From Lolium rigidum (taxonomy: Eukaryota; Streptophyta; Magnoliopsida; Poales; Poaceae): 64,000 nt of DNA. The position numbers were made by a program, and so were the translations under genes. Positions 10,618 to 20,542 of the stretch are shown piece after piece (the stretch's first letter is position 1; each line of letters starts with the position of its first letter). The notes beneath the pieces were generated by a model. That model searched no databases, was not told where the DNA came from, and saw only the letters and a program-made list of their open reading frames with translations. The stretch spans positions 334,101,090 through 334,165,089 of the forward strand of contig NC_061514.1 of NCBI RefSeq assembly GCF_022539505.1, read 5' to 3'.

Positions 10618-12966
10618 CTAGGCGTAGAACCGCCTGAGTTGCGCCACGTTCCAGGGGTTTTGTTCCTCCACCCCTGTCTTCTTGTCCTTTATCATGTATG
10701 CTCCTCCTCCGATTACTTCCGTGACAATATAAGGGCCAAGCCATGGTGACTCGAGTTTTTCATGACTTTTTTGCGTGAGCCGAAGAACTAGGTCTCCCAC
10801 CTGAAAAGATCTTGGCCGCAAACGTCGACTGTGGTAATTCTTCAAGTCCTGTTGATATTTGGTTACCCTTGATAATACTTCGTCTCGAGCTTCGTCGAGT
10901 GCGTCTACGTCATCTTCCAATGCTATCCTGGAAGCTTCTTCGTTATACTCTGTGACTCTGGGGGAGTCGTGCTCTATTTCTATTGGTAGTACTGCCTCTG
11001 CTCCATGGACCAGAAAAAACGGGGTCTCCTGTGTCGCTGTATTTGGTGTTGTTCGGATGCTCCACAACACACTTGGTAATTCTTCTGGCCAGGTATGTCG
11101 AGCTTTTTCCAGTGGTCCTAACAGGCGTTTCTTGATGCCATTGCAGATGATGCCATTGGCTTTCTCGACTTGCCCATTGGTTTGAGGATGTGCAACTGAC
11201 GCAAAGTGCAACTTGATACCCACTTCTTCGCAATAATCTTTGAATTCGTGGGAGGTGAAGTTACTGCCATTGTCTGTGACGATGCTGTGGGGCACTCCAA
11301 ATCTGAAGACGAGGCCTTTTATGAATTTTACTGCGGATGCTCCGTCTGGTGAATTTATCGACTTCGCTTCTATCCACTTTGTAAATTTGTCGACAGCTAC
11401 TAGCATGTATTCCTTTCCTCCTGGCCATGATTTGTGTAACTTGCCCACCATATCGAGTCCCCATTGTGCAAAGGGCCACGACAATGGTATTGGTGTTAGT
11501 TCTGCTGCTGGAGAGTGAGGTTTTGCTGCAAACCTTTGACACGCATCGCAAGTCCTTACTATTTCTTTGGCGTCCTCGATTGCTGTCAACCGAGAGAATC
11601 CTGCCCGAAAAACCTTGGCTGCAATGGCTCGACTACTCGCGTGGTGGCCGCATATTCCTTCGTGTACATCCTTCAGAATTATTCTTCCTTCTTCGGGTGT
11701 GACACACCTTTGCAGGACGCCTGAAATACTTCGCTTGTACAATTCTCCTTTGACCACCGTGAAAGCTTTAGAGCGTCGAATTACTCGCCTTGCCTCAACT
11801 GGATCATTGGGTATTTCTTTCCGGAGGATGTATGATATATATGCTTGCATCCAAGGAACCTGTACCATCATCACAAGCTCTTGTTCCTCTTCATCTTCCG
11901 TGGTTTCGTGAGGGGTGTCGAAGTTTTTTCTTCTTTTGCTTTTTTCTCGCACCTTTTTTGGCTTCGTAGATCTCTCCGCTATTTCTTCCCAAAATACTCC
12001 CGGCGGGATTGGGAGGCATTGCGACCCGATGTTTGCGAGGACGTCGGCTTCATCGTTGCTCAATCTATCGATGTGATTTACCTCGCATCCATCAAATAGC
12101 TTCTCGAGTTCATTATACACCTCCTTGTATGCTACCTTGCTATCATTGACTGCATCACATTGGTTCATAACTTGCTGAGCCACCAATTGTGAGTCGCCAA
12201 AGATTTTTAGTCGAGTTGCACCGCACGCTTTCGCCATCTTCATCCCGTGTATGAGGGCTTCATATTCTGCTTCATTGTTGGATGCGTTAGGGAACGTCAT
12301 CCGAAGGATGTACTTCAATTTGTCGCCTTCAGGTGATATAAGTACTACTCCTGCGCCGGCTCCTTCTACTCTCTTGGACCCGTCGAAATTCATGGTCCAG
12401 GTTCTCGACAAGTCTGGGGGTCCTGTGTTTTGCAGCTCCATCCACTCTGCGATGAAGTCTGGCAGAACTTGCGACTTGATTGCTTTTCTTTTTTCATACG
12501 TGATGTCCCGAGGGGAAAGTTCTATTCCCCAAAGGGAGACACGACCCGTAGCTTCTGGATTGTTCAGTATATTTGACAAGGGAGCTTCATTGATCACTAT
12601 GATCGGGTGTGCCGAAAAATAGTGGCGCAATTTTCGTGCTGTTGTGAACACTCCGTATGCTAGCTTTTGGTACTGAGGGTACCTTTGTTTTGATGGCGAT
12701 AAGACTTCGCTGACGAAGTATACTGGCCTCTGTACTCCGTGGAGTTTTCCTTCTTCTTCTCTTTCGACAACTAGCACCGTGCTCACCACTTGGGGCGTAG
12801 CTGCGATATATAGCAGGAGAGGTTCCTTTTCCTTCGACGCCACCAAAATTGGTGGTGTCGAAATTCTGTGCTTCAAATCTTCGAAAGCTCTGTCGGCCTC
12901 TTCGTTCCACTGGAATTTGTCCCCTTGCTTTATCAGAGCGTAAAATGGTAATGCTTTTTCTCCCAC
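10618..12966 (-). CDS. Pol C-terminal half: RNase H, second (archaeal-type) RNase H, integrase
   Basis: One 782-codon open frame. About residues 1-170 are the RT thumb/connection and first RNase H (FDGS-less, QKLAYGVFTTARKLRHYF). About 185-320 are a second RNase H with WTMNFDGSK, NNEAEYEALIHG, IFGDSQLV and NDEADVLANIG, giving the D-E-D-D set. The integrase follows: zinc-binding HEGICGHH and CDACQRF, then the DDE core WGLDMVGKL, VTDNGSNFTS and QTNGQVEKAN. It ends with a basic C-terminal domain (VGDLVLRL, SPWLGPYIV) and stops at 10618-10620. This is the only long intact pol piece; upstream pol is broken. The listed start is simply the first ATG in the open frame, not a true initiation site. Confidence 0.9.
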   Translation of the reverse strand: MGEKALPFYALIKQGDKFQWNEEADRAFEDLKHRISTPPILVASKEKEPLLLYIAATPQVVSTVLVVEREEEGKLHGVQRPVYFVSEVLSPSKQRYPQYQKLAYGVFTTARKLRHYFSAHPIIVINEAPLSNILNNPEATGRVSLWGIELSPRDITYEKRKAIKSQVLPDFIAEWMELQNTGPPDLSRTWTMNFDGSKRVEGAGAGVVLISPEGDKLKYILRMTFPNASNNEAEYEALIHGMKMAKACGATRLKIFGDSQLVAQQVMNQCDAVNDSKVAYKEVYNELEKLFDGCEVNHIDRLSNDEADVLANIGSQCLPIPPGVFWEEIAERSTKPKKVREKSKRRKNFDTPHETTEDEEEQELVMMVQVPWMQAYISYILRKEIPNDPVEARRVIRRSKAFTVVKGELYKRSISGVLQRCVTPEEGRIILKDVHEGICGHHASSRAIAAKVFRAGFSRLTAIEDAKEIVRTCDACQRFAAKPHSPAAELTPIPLSWPFAQWGLDMVGKLHKSWPGGKEYMLVAVDKFTKWIEAKSINSPDGASAVKFIKGLVFRFGVPHSIVTDNGSNFTSHEFKDYCEEVGIKLHFASVAHPQTNGQVEKANGIICNGIKKRLLGPLEKARHTWPEELPSVLWSIRTTPNTATQETPFFLVHGAEAVLPIEIEHDSPRVTEYNEEASRIALEDDVDALDEARDEVLSRVTKYQQDLKNYHSRRLRPRSFQVGDLVLRLTQKSHEKLESPWLGPYIVTEVIGGGAYMIKDKKTGVEEQNPWNVAQLRRFYA

Positions 12967-13890
12967 TGGCGACGAATCCGCTCGTAGCTGCGACTCGCCC
13001 AGTTAGCTGTTGTATTTCTTTCAACTTTTTTGGCTTTCTCATTGTTACGATAGCTTGTATTTTATCGGGATTTGCTTCAATCCCTCTTGCTGAGACTAGA
13101 AACCCCAGAAGTTCTCCTGCTGGGACCCCGAAGGAACACTTCGTCGGGTTCAACTTCAGGCAGAATTTGTCGAGGTTGTCAAAAGTTTCCTTGAGATCCT
13201 CGATCAGTGTTGTCCCTTTTTGGACGTTATGACGACATCGTCGATATATACTTGCACGTTTTTCCCAATCCGTGTCGCCAAACACTTCGCATCATCCTCC
13301 GATATGTTGCTCCCGCATTTTTTAGACCAAAGGGCATTGTTCACGTAGCAAAATACGCCGTAAGGTGTAATAAACGCGGTCTTTACTTCATCTTCTTCTT
13401 TCAATCTGATCTGGTTATAACCAGAATATGCGTCCAGGAAGGAAAGACGTTCACATCCAGCCGTGGAGTCGATAATTTGATCGATCCTCGGGAGGGAAAG
13501 TGATCCTTTGGACAATGTTTATTGAGACACGTAAAGTCGACGCACATGCGAAGGACCTTAGTGTTTTTCTTTGGCACCAACACAGGATTTGCTACCCATG
13601 TGGCTTCTGTGAATATCTCTTTGATAAAACCAGCTTCTTGTAGTCGATTGATTTCGACAACATAGCTTTGCGGTTTGGTTCGAAAACGCCGCAAAGGTTG
13701 TTTGATTGGTCTCGCTAATGGATCTAAATTTAGGTGGTGCTCGGCAAGTTCCCTGGGTACTCCTGGCATGTCAGCTGGACACCATGCGAAGATTTTCCAG
13801 TTCTCACGGAGGAACTTGACGAGCGCGCTTTCCTATGCGATATCCATGTCGTTTGCGATAGATGTCGTCTTTTTCGGGTCTGTTGGGTGA
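12967..13890 (-). pseudogene. Reverse transcriptase region, frameshifted
   Basis: Three overlapping minus-strand frames carry parts of one RT. The first (13401-13769) has MPGVPRELAEHHLNLDP, the usual substrate-loop start, and VLRMCVDFTCLNKHCPKD. The second (13204-13515) has RLSFLDAYSGYNQIRL and the catalytic YIDD in VQVYIDDVVITSK. The third (12587-13285) has LKLNPTKCSFGVPAGELLGF. At least two frameshifts (near 13510 and 13210) and one before 12966 separate them. The active-site residues are present but the copy cannot be translated as one protein. Confidence 0.85.
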
Positions 13891-13935
13891 ATCTGCACCT
13901 CCTTAGAATTTTTCTCGGTATTGAAAGTTGATTCT

Positions 13936-14414
13936 TTATTTGGCCTTCCAACGTCTGGCAGTACGTCGTAATCGAGTCATACTTTTTGACGCCAAATACT
14001 CAGCTTGCATCCCGAAAGTTTCTGATAACCGATGAAAATCCTTGTCGCACTTATCGGCTAAGGCGAAGCTTCCTTTAACTGTGATTGGTCCCTTTGGTCC
14101 AGGCAATCTCCACAACAGGTATGTATAGTGTGGTACCGCGCTAGCATATGCTGGTCGTCCCAACAAAGCGTGGTACTGCGATGGAAAATCCACGACTTCA
14201 AATTCCAGCTTCTCGATTCTATAATTTTCTCGGGTTCCAAACTGAACGTCGAGATTGATCTTCCCCAATGGGTAACTTGGTTTCTCCGGTGTGATGCCGT
14301 GGAATCTCGTGTCTCGTTGGTTTCAAGTTTGCTAGGGAGATGTTCATCTTCCTCAATGTATCTCGCGTACATGAGGTTTAGGCTGCTGCCGCCATCTATA
14401 AATACGCGAGACAC
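13936..14414 (-). pseudogene. Retroviral-type aspartic protease region of the Tat element
   Basis: The frame at 14058-14414 begins SRVFIDGGSSLNLMYARY, in which DGGSS replaces the DTGA/DSGA of other families, as is usual for plant Tat proteases. After a frameshift near 14320 the second half continues in 13936-14268 with YHALLGRPAYASAVPHYTY, the flap and C-terminal LLGRP motif. It lies between gag and RT in the expected order. Confidence 0.75.
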
Positions 14415-14592
14415 GTCAAATCCTGCGATGACCGCCGGTAGGATAAGTGCTGACTGCCCCGGTCGAGGAACTTGCTCGCGGATGATCTGCTATGGTGAAG
14501 CCGATGTCTTGCCCCTGACCAATTGAGGTACTCAACTGTTGGTGGAGGCATTTTTTCCGCCATGAACACCTGTCGCGAGATTACTTTTTGAG

Positions 14593-15174
14593 TTACGTTG
14601 GACGGCCTTCCCTTCGAATCATCGACACCGCTCCGTTTGAGTTAGGATCGACATAAGGTGGTGGTGGAGGTGCTGCCGCTATTCCGAGCTGATGCCGATT
14701 GTCGTCCGTAATCGCGGGAGGTGGTGGCGGTGAATCTCGCTCCTGGGATCCCGAGGATTTCTCTCCGTGCCGCTCGAGCGTTAGCGTTCTCGCATACCTC
14801 GAACATTGCTCGAAAATTTCGACAGTCCTTCGCGCAGGTGCCCCGACCTGTCTTTTTCCGTTGTCGTCGAGGAAAAAATGCATCCGGCATGGTCCGTTCA
14901 TCATTTCTTCGGGGGACACGAAAGGCCTTGGGAACCTAGGCCCGCTATTTTGCCTCGTTGCGAGAGTCGTCCCCGTTATCGCCTCGCTGCTCACCGCTTT
15001 CTCGATAATCATCTCTGTTGTTTCCTCCTGTGTTTGCCCGAAAGCCTGCCGAAATTTGCCCTGGGGCGTCATAGTTCGGGTACTGCCGAGGAAATCGTCG
15101 CCTCGGTTGGTAATTTCGACCACGGTCCTCTTCTGGCGACCTGTGCCGTTTGTTGTGGACAGCATCCTCTCCAT
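14593..15174 (-). pseudogene. gag C-terminal (nucleocapsid-like) segment, frameshifted
   Basis: Overlaps the end of the main gag frame by about 230 bp in another frame, which shows a frameshift in this copy. It carries CRMHFFLDDNGKRQVG, the remains of the zinc-knuckle-like region seen in Tat gags, then proline-rich runs (PPPPPAI, APPPPPP). A third frame at 14642-14890 has DCRNFRAMFE, the expected continuation, so there are at least two shifts. Confidence 0.7.
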
Positions 15175-15988
15175 CTGCCCATATGTTTGCTATCTCCATT
15201 AACGCGGATACTGTCTTTGGATTGGTCCTTCCCAAGTCCTCGACAAAATCTCCGCGCCTAATTCCTGCGACAAACGCATCTATTGCTCTCTCGTCAGATA
15301 TATTTTCTGCCGAGTTTTTTATGATGTTCCACCTTTGGATGTACTTTCTCATTGACTCATCTGGCTTTTGTCGACATGCTCTCAACTCTTCTAATGACGC
15401 AGGTTTTTTGCACGTGGATCTGAAGTTTTTGATGAATACGTCCTCGAAACTTTCCCAGCTGTCGATAGATCCTGGAGAAAGCTTCTTGATCCAAGATCGT
15501 GCAGCTCCACTTAAGTGCACCTGAATACTTTGCATGGCTGTTGCCCTAGTCCCTCCAGTTAATTTCACCGTTTCGAGGTAATCAACCAGCCAATCCTCTG
15601 GATCTTGCAGGCCGTCGAACTTTTTGAAGTGATCAGGCAACTTAAATCCCGAAGGGACTCGAGTTTTTCGTACTCTCCTTGTGAAGCACGGCAAACCGCA
15701 CATATCCTCGTCGTTTAGTTCTGGGGATTGTCGATGTTCCCTTCTGCCTTGCCGTGCTCTGTCTACCCTTGCTTGTGCTGCCGTATCTCTTGCTCCACTT
15801 GTTCCTTCGACATTTGCTGCTGCTGCTGCCGTAGGTCGTGGACTATTTTGCCTTGCAGCTCCTTCTGGCGGTGTTGATACAAACGCCGTTCCCATGGCTT
15901 CAGCTCCTGCTATCGCCATGTTGTACAAAGCCTCCCTTGGATCTCCTGGAGGTGGCCTGGATGCAAGGATAAAGGCTTGTGTCGCCAT
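14945..15988 (-). CDS. gag capsid region (Retrotrans_gag)
   Basis: A 347-codon open frame. The capsid domain (about residues 100-270) has FKKFDGLQDPEDWLVDYLE, RSWIKKLSPGSIDSWESFE, FIKNFRSTCKKP, LRACRQKPDESMRKYIQRW and IDAFVAGIRRGDF, a clear plant Gypsy gag. The C-terminus is arginine-rich. The open frame begins directly after a stop and frameshift that detach it from the preceding frame (15999-16673), so the ATG at 15988 is probably not the original start. Confidence 0.88.
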   Translation of the reverse strand: MATQAFILASRPPPGDPREALYNMAIAGAEAMGTAFVSTPPEGAARQNSPRPTAAAAANVEGTSGARDTAAQARVDRARQGRREHRQSPELNDEDMCGLPCFTRRVRKTRVPSGFKLPDHFKKFDGLQDPEDWLVDYLETVKLTGGTRATAMQSIQVHLSGAARSWIKKLSPGSIDSWESFEDVFIKNFRSTCKKPASLEELRACRQKPDESMRKYIQRWNIIKNSAENISDERAIDAFVAGIRRGDFVEDLGRTNPKTVSALMEIANIWADGEDAVHNKRHRSPEEDRGRNYQPRRRFPRQYPNYDAPGQISAGFRANTGGNNRDDYRESGEQRGDNGDDSRNEAK

Positions 15989-15998
15989 ATACCCAAGC

Positions 15999-16673
15999 TT
16001 ACGGTGTTTTAGGGATAATATTCCCTCTTGTGTCTATCGACATAAAAGACATGTCGAGATTTTGAACCAGGTACTCTCTTTCTCCTTCAGGTATGTGTTG
16101 CAATCTGGACCTTGCTCTGTTTCGAGCTTCTCTATGACTATCTCCCGAGGTTCTAGATTGTCGACTTAGATCTGCCCTTCGTCTGCTTGACGCGGAGGCT
16201 GCCTCCTTTCTTTTATTTAAAGCTTCTGTCTGTTTTTCCAGTTCTCTTCCAGCTCTGGCGAGTCTATATTGATAAGCTTGCAGTTCTTGGACTGTAGCGG
16301 TTGTCGTCATTGGCTCCGAACCATCTAAGGCTTTTGCAGCTCTATCCCAGGCTGTTTGTGGAAGTTGAACTCTGACGCGTGGTGTGGGCCCGACATATTT
16401 AGTGCCCATACCTCTCCTTAGATCTGAGGGATCGACATAGGGATTGCCCAAATCGTCGAAAGCCTCTGATGTTTCCTCTTGATCGTGACTTGCTTCTCCA
16501 ATGGCAAAGACTTGATGATATTTTGGAGTTTTCACCTTGCTTGGTTCGGTGACACCATCATAGAGTTTGGTGAAGACCTTCCCAATAGAGGTGGATTTGT
16601 CGATGAAGTCAAAGCTGTCAGCGTCGCTTGAATCATCGCTTATATAAGAGTCCGCCGATGATTCGAAGGACAT
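15999..16673 (-). pseudogene. gag N-terminal segment, cut off by a stop
   Basis: 224 codons starting MSFESSADSYISDDSSDADS, acidic and serine-rich, then LGNPYVDPSDLRRGMGTKYV and a long charged coiled-coil stretch (ELEKQTEALNKRKEAAS), ending GNIIPKTP before a TAA. The next gag frame starts only 10 bp further in another frame, so a stop and a one-base shift split what was one gag protein. The start ATG at 16673 is plausible, about 390 bp from the primer binding site. Confidence 0.75.
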
Positions 16674-17046
16674 GTCGCTGAAGATTCCGGCGAGTTTTTC
16701 ACTTGCCCCGCTCGTCGATGAAGCGTGGCGACGAAATCTCCTTATCGGCTGGACTCGACGGATGATACTGAGTTTGAGAGATCAGAACCAGCCGACGAAA
16801 ATCCCGACGAGATCGGAACTTCGAGACGATACACTCCTTCTTTCTCGACGCGGAAATCGAATTTTCCGAACGTCATCTTCATTGGCTCCTCCAGATACGC
16901 ATATGCATCCAAACGGGAGGGCGGGTGAGGAACAAAATCGACAAGACCAGTTTCGATCTGTTTACCTCTGTCCATGATGTTGCTTGCTACTGATGAAGTC
17001 GACGATCTTGAACGTGCCATCGAGATCAGCTCCTTGTCGCCTCTAA

Positions 17047-17064
17047 TTCCCACAGACGGCGCCA
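17047..17064 (-). promoter_or_regulatory. Primer binding site of the Tat element
   Basis: Minus strand TGGCGCCGTCTGTGGGAA, 2 bp inside the 5' (right) LTR. It starts TGG, complementary to the CCA tail of a tRNA, as in other plant Gypsy elements. I do not assign the tRNA. Confidence 0.8.
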
Positions 17065-17066
17065 AT

Positions 17067-17449
17067 TGACAAGGTATTAACTTATCAATGCCTATGGATT
17101 GTAGGCTAGGGTTTAGTTGGAAGTAGAGGGCAAGTAGATCTCGAAGGTTTCAGCCGAAAAGTACTCGACGATTATGAAAACTAGGGTTTGTAAACAATGA
17201 TTCGATGATCTTTTCGTCCCTCGACTCCCCCCTTATATAGGAGGTGGAGCCGAGGGTTTCGTTTTGTACAAGTTACAGAGTCCGGGACGGTTTCTAACTC
17301 ATCCCGCCAGATTACAAATAGCACTTCCTATTACAACTCTAACTTTCCTTAATATCTTGGGCTCCCGAATCTTCTTATTCTTCGAGTATTGGGCCTTCAA
17401 TAAACCCCGGGTACTATCTTCGGCAGGCCCATTAGGGATGCCTATGTCA
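17067..17449 (-). repeat. 5' LTR of the Tat element
   Basis: 383 bp, TGACAAGG...TATGTCA, followed by the target duplication CTCGT (17450-17454). The minus-strand TATATAA at 17233-17239 is the likely promoter TATA box for gag-pol. Confidence 0.92.
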
Positions 17450-17454
17450 CTCGT

Positions 17455-17870
17455 GGAGTATCAACGACGGCCTCGAGGGCTAAGCATACCTTCCATCCAA
17501 GATCCGCGGCGGTCAGCCCTCCACGCACCCCACTCTCTATGTTTCTCCCTCTCGTACCAGTTCTCGTACCGGTTCTGACGGAATGGATGCGCAGCAGGTG
17601 ACGATTAAAGGAGTCTAACACGGACTGTCCGGCGACACAACAAACTCTTAAGATCTAGAAAAGATAAGACCATGTGGTTCTCATTGTACCAGAACCGATA
17701 TAGCAAACTCGGCCGCAACCTAGAATTTCTTTCTTACCGTTTATATTCGTATGGGTTTAACTGAGATGTGGTAAAATAGATTTTGTGATCTCTACAGCCC
17801 CATGCTTTTCACATAAATCCTACGGTACTTCCTAGCTTTGGTAACACACACGTCTATTTAGCAGGGCTCA
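17455..17870. other. Helitron 1 body between nested elements
   Basis: Left half (17455-17590) continues the reading frame interrupted by the Gypsy insertion and is moderately GC-rich; the rest is AT-rich. No recognisable gene. Confidence 0.5.
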
Positions 17871-19636
17871 GAGCATCTCCAGTCGCGTCCCCCAAAGCGT
17901 CCCCCAAAACAATTTGGGGCGCGCCGGACAAAAAACGGTTCCAGCCGCGTCCCCCAAAGCCCAATTTTATCCGGCGCGCCCCGATACGGTGTTCGGCGCC
18001 CCGAGCCCGTCCCCGTCCCACAGGGGACGCTCCGGGCACGCCGGACACAACGAAAAGCGAGGCGAAGCGATGCGGGCCCGACGCGTCAGCGGCTCGGAAG
18101 GCTAAAACCCCGTCGCCTACCTTTGGTCAAGCGATGTTAATGGCGTCCCTATTTTCCCAGGCGACGCAGGGACGCGTCTCGTCGTGCATGGCCGCGTGGC
18201 CGTCCGCGCCGGCGTTATTGCGTGCAACCACCCGCTGCCGCCGTTGTACATTAAGACGCCCTGCAGTTCGTCCCCCAATTTCTCACCGCTCCCAAACCTT
18301 ATCGTTGCCGCCGCCTCCCCCCTTCCAGATCTTCTCCTCGCTGCTCCAAAAATGTCGAGCTCGTCCTCCCGCAAGATCGCCGCGGCGAACGGTTTCAGCC
18401 GCGGCAACCTAACCGTGGCGGAGGCGTGGGCGTTGTACCACGCCCGATATCTTGTCCCGCCGGACATGCGGCTGCCAAGCCGCGGAGGCTGGAAGATGGC
18501 CGTGAACGTCATTGGCGTCCCGCCGCCGCCGAAGCCAGGCACGGACTAATGGAGGGACAGCATCAAGGCCCGGCGGGCTCAACTCACCGCCGAGGAGTGG
18601 TTGGATCCGACGTGGGCGGTCAACAACAACGACGCCTGGTGGAAGACGTACTTCAAGACGAAGTACGACATCGAGATGTACAACACCGACGAGCTCGTTG
18701 GCGGGCCCAACAGCTGGAACAAGGACGGCCGCGCCCTGTTCTGGGGCGTTCCGGGGCGCACCCTCGAGAACGTCATCCGCGACATCCGCAACGGCGCTCC
18801 AAGGTTGGAGATGCCGTCGTCACCGCCACCGTCTCCTCGAGGAGGACCACCGCAATGGCAGCCGAGGAGGACGACGTACTCGTCCTCCTCGAACTCTTCT
18901 TCCTCAGGACCGGCGCGATCGACGCCGTCCTCGTCGTACCGCTCGGCGCCCTACAGCGTCCCCAAATGCGAGGTGAAGGAGTAGCCGGCGACGCCCGTCA
19001 ACACGAGGCGTGGCGGCAGCGGCAGCCGGCGGTAGCAAGAGAGGCGCGGCGGCGCCCTCCTCATCCCGAAGCCGGAGGTGAAGGAGGAGCCGGAGGAAGC
19101 GGCGCAGGCAGCGTTGTTGGCGGAGTACGAGCGGCAGCAGCGGCTCATCGCCAGCAGCGACGACCCCGAGGACTGCCCAGGGCTGCGGGCGGCGTGCTTG
19201 GCGTCCGTGAACGACAAGGACTCCTGGAGGGGCGACCTGGACATGGCGATCGCTATGTCCATCCGCGACTCCGGCAAGCCGCTCGTGGACCTCACCGACG
19301 ACGGCGAGGCAGGATCAAGCGGCTTGGTGAAGGACGAGCTCGTCGACGAGCCCGTCAAGCAGGAGGTCGTCACCGACGAGATGTATAACTTCCAGCAGTA
19401 CTACGACGCCTCTGGCGGCCGCAAGTACTTCTAGATTAGGTTTAGTTTAAATTTAGTCAAATTTCGTTCGAATCTATGTAAATTTGGACGAATCTAATCG
19501 AATCTCGCTAAGTTTAAAATTTCCGAAATTTTGTTCGGAGAATGCGACTGGGGAGCGACGTCCCCAAACGCGGCACGAACAATACACATCCCCAAACGCT
19601 CAATCCGGCGTATTTTGGGGGACGCTGGAGATGCTC
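17871..19636. mobile_element. PIF/Harbinger-like non-autonomous element carrying an ORF
   Basis: Inverted ends GAGCATCTCCAG...CTGGAGATGCTC, extended by CGTCCCCCAAA-type subterminal repeats on both sides. Flanking trinucleotides are TCA and TCG, an imperfect 3 bp duplication. It has no transposase; the GC-rich interior carries a decayed plus-strand ORF (18352-19434). It sits inside Helitron 1. Confidence 0.7.
18352..19434 (+). pseudogene. Decayed ORF of unknown function in the Harbinger-like element
   Basis: One frame runs about 360 codons with three in-frame stops (18547, 18982 and one near 19033) and no frameshift, so it looks like a single old protein. It starts MSSSSSRKIAAANGFSRGNL (just after an ATG at 18352), with TVAEAWALYHARYLVPPDMR, then WAVNNNDAWWKTYF and GRALFWGVPGRTLENVI, a serine/arginine-rich middle, and an acidic tail with EVKEEPEE, WRGDLDMAIAMSIRDSG and LVDLTDD. 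The segment AIAMSIRD fits the A-x3-S-x2-D/E core of ubiquitin-interacting motifs. It resembles a large family of predicted proteins in wheat-type genomes from memory; its function is unknown. Confidence 0.55.
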
Positions 19637-19639
19637 TCG

Positions 19640-20542
19640 TACCGTTTACTTTTCTGATTTTGTCGCTCTGCTGGCAAAGCTTTGCAAAAATGCAATCTGA
19701 AAGCAGGGTCTTTGTGAAAAAAAGGACCGATGAGATCTCTAAAAAAATGACCGAGGAGATAAAGTTGTGACTACCTTCTGCGTTTCCAGATATGGGGAAT
19801 TCCCCATTTGGAGCCCCGGTCGCTCTCGCTCTCTGCCTAGTCTTCAGGCGTCCGCCGGCTGCAGCTTCGCTATCCCAACAGAGCTCGCTCTTTCCCTCAC
19901 TGCTTCCCCCTCGTCGAGTTATGGCCCAGCCTCGCCGGCTCCGGTCGCGTGCAGGCCGTCGCCGCCCCATCATAATAGGCCATAGCGCCGAGCTCCTCAT
20001 CCTCGTCGCACCCGACCGGCCCCGTCGCCGAGCCGAGCTCCTCGTCGCACTCGGCCGGCCCTCCTCCTCTCTCGTTCAACTCACGTACGCGCGCGCACAC
20101 CTTAATCTTGCTCGCCACACCGCCAAATCCCTCTGCCTGGTGCCGTACAGCCAAGTCTGAATTTCAGTCAATTTCGGGCAATTTCGGAGCTCCGCATTTC
20201 GCTCCACTTCTCTCCCATTGGGGATCGATGGGGAAGTTATTTGTAGACACCTTGCTGATAACCAGCCAATTTGCATGGTATATAAACCGATGTTATTTCC
20301 TCTGTAGAACCGAGGTGGGACTAACAAAAAGAATAAGATGACGCGAGGAAGCGAGACCGAAACAAATTGATAGATTCCGTGCGTTCCCTGGTCAGAAATT
20401 GGGCCATTCGAGAAGATGAGAAAGAAACGGTTACATGGCATTGGTGCGTAATATGCGATTTGGTGGGAGGGCAAAACGGGCCAATAAAAAGTTGGACGAA
20501 AATTTTAGCAGAAACCTTAGCTCCTTTATTATTAGGTATAGA
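19640..20542 (-). other. Helitron 1 5' portion with GC-rich captured-like segment
   Basis: Read from the Helitron 5' end (20542 leftward): an AT-rich leader, then a GC-rich block about 19800-20160 with overlapping ORFs on both strands. This resembles the 5' exon/UTR of a captured gene. Nothing in it is recognisable. Confidence 0.4.

Larger units (their letters stand above)
4593..17449 (-). mobile_element. Tat-lineage Ty3/Gypsy LTR retrotransposon, complete ends
   Basis: Two near-identical LTRs (4593-4977 and 17067-17449) enclose gag, protease, RT, RNase H and integrase on the minus strand. A 5 bp target duplication CTCGT flanks it (4588-4592, 17450-17454). The primer binding site lies 2 bp inside the right LTR. 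A second, archaeal-type RNase H between the RT's own RNase H and integrase, and an antisense gene between integrase and the 3' LTR, are features of the plant Tat/Ogre group. The gag-pol frame is broken by several frameshifts and stops, so this copy cannot make its own proteins. The two LTRs differ by roughly seven substitutions and a few indels by eye, meaning a fairly young insertion. Confidence 0.92.
4018..20542 (-). mobile_element. Helitron 1 (H1), carrying nested Gypsy and Harbinger-like elements
   Basis: Read on the minus strand, the element starts TCTATACCTAATAATAAAGG (right end, 20542) and finishes ...CTAG (4021-4018), preceded by a hairpin-type segment GCAACGCACGGGC about 11 bp inside. 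TC...CTAG ends, a subterminal 3' hairpin and insertion between A and T are the Helitron signature. The host A is at 4017. About 1.9 kb is Helitron proper (4018-4587, 17455-17870, 19640-20542); the rest is the nested Gypsy and Harbinger-like elements. No Rep/helicase gene is present, so it is non-autonomous. A reading frame on the minus strand is split by the Gypsy insertion at CTCGT (4588-4592/17450-17454), suggesting a captured gene piece that I cannot name. Confidence 0.75.
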
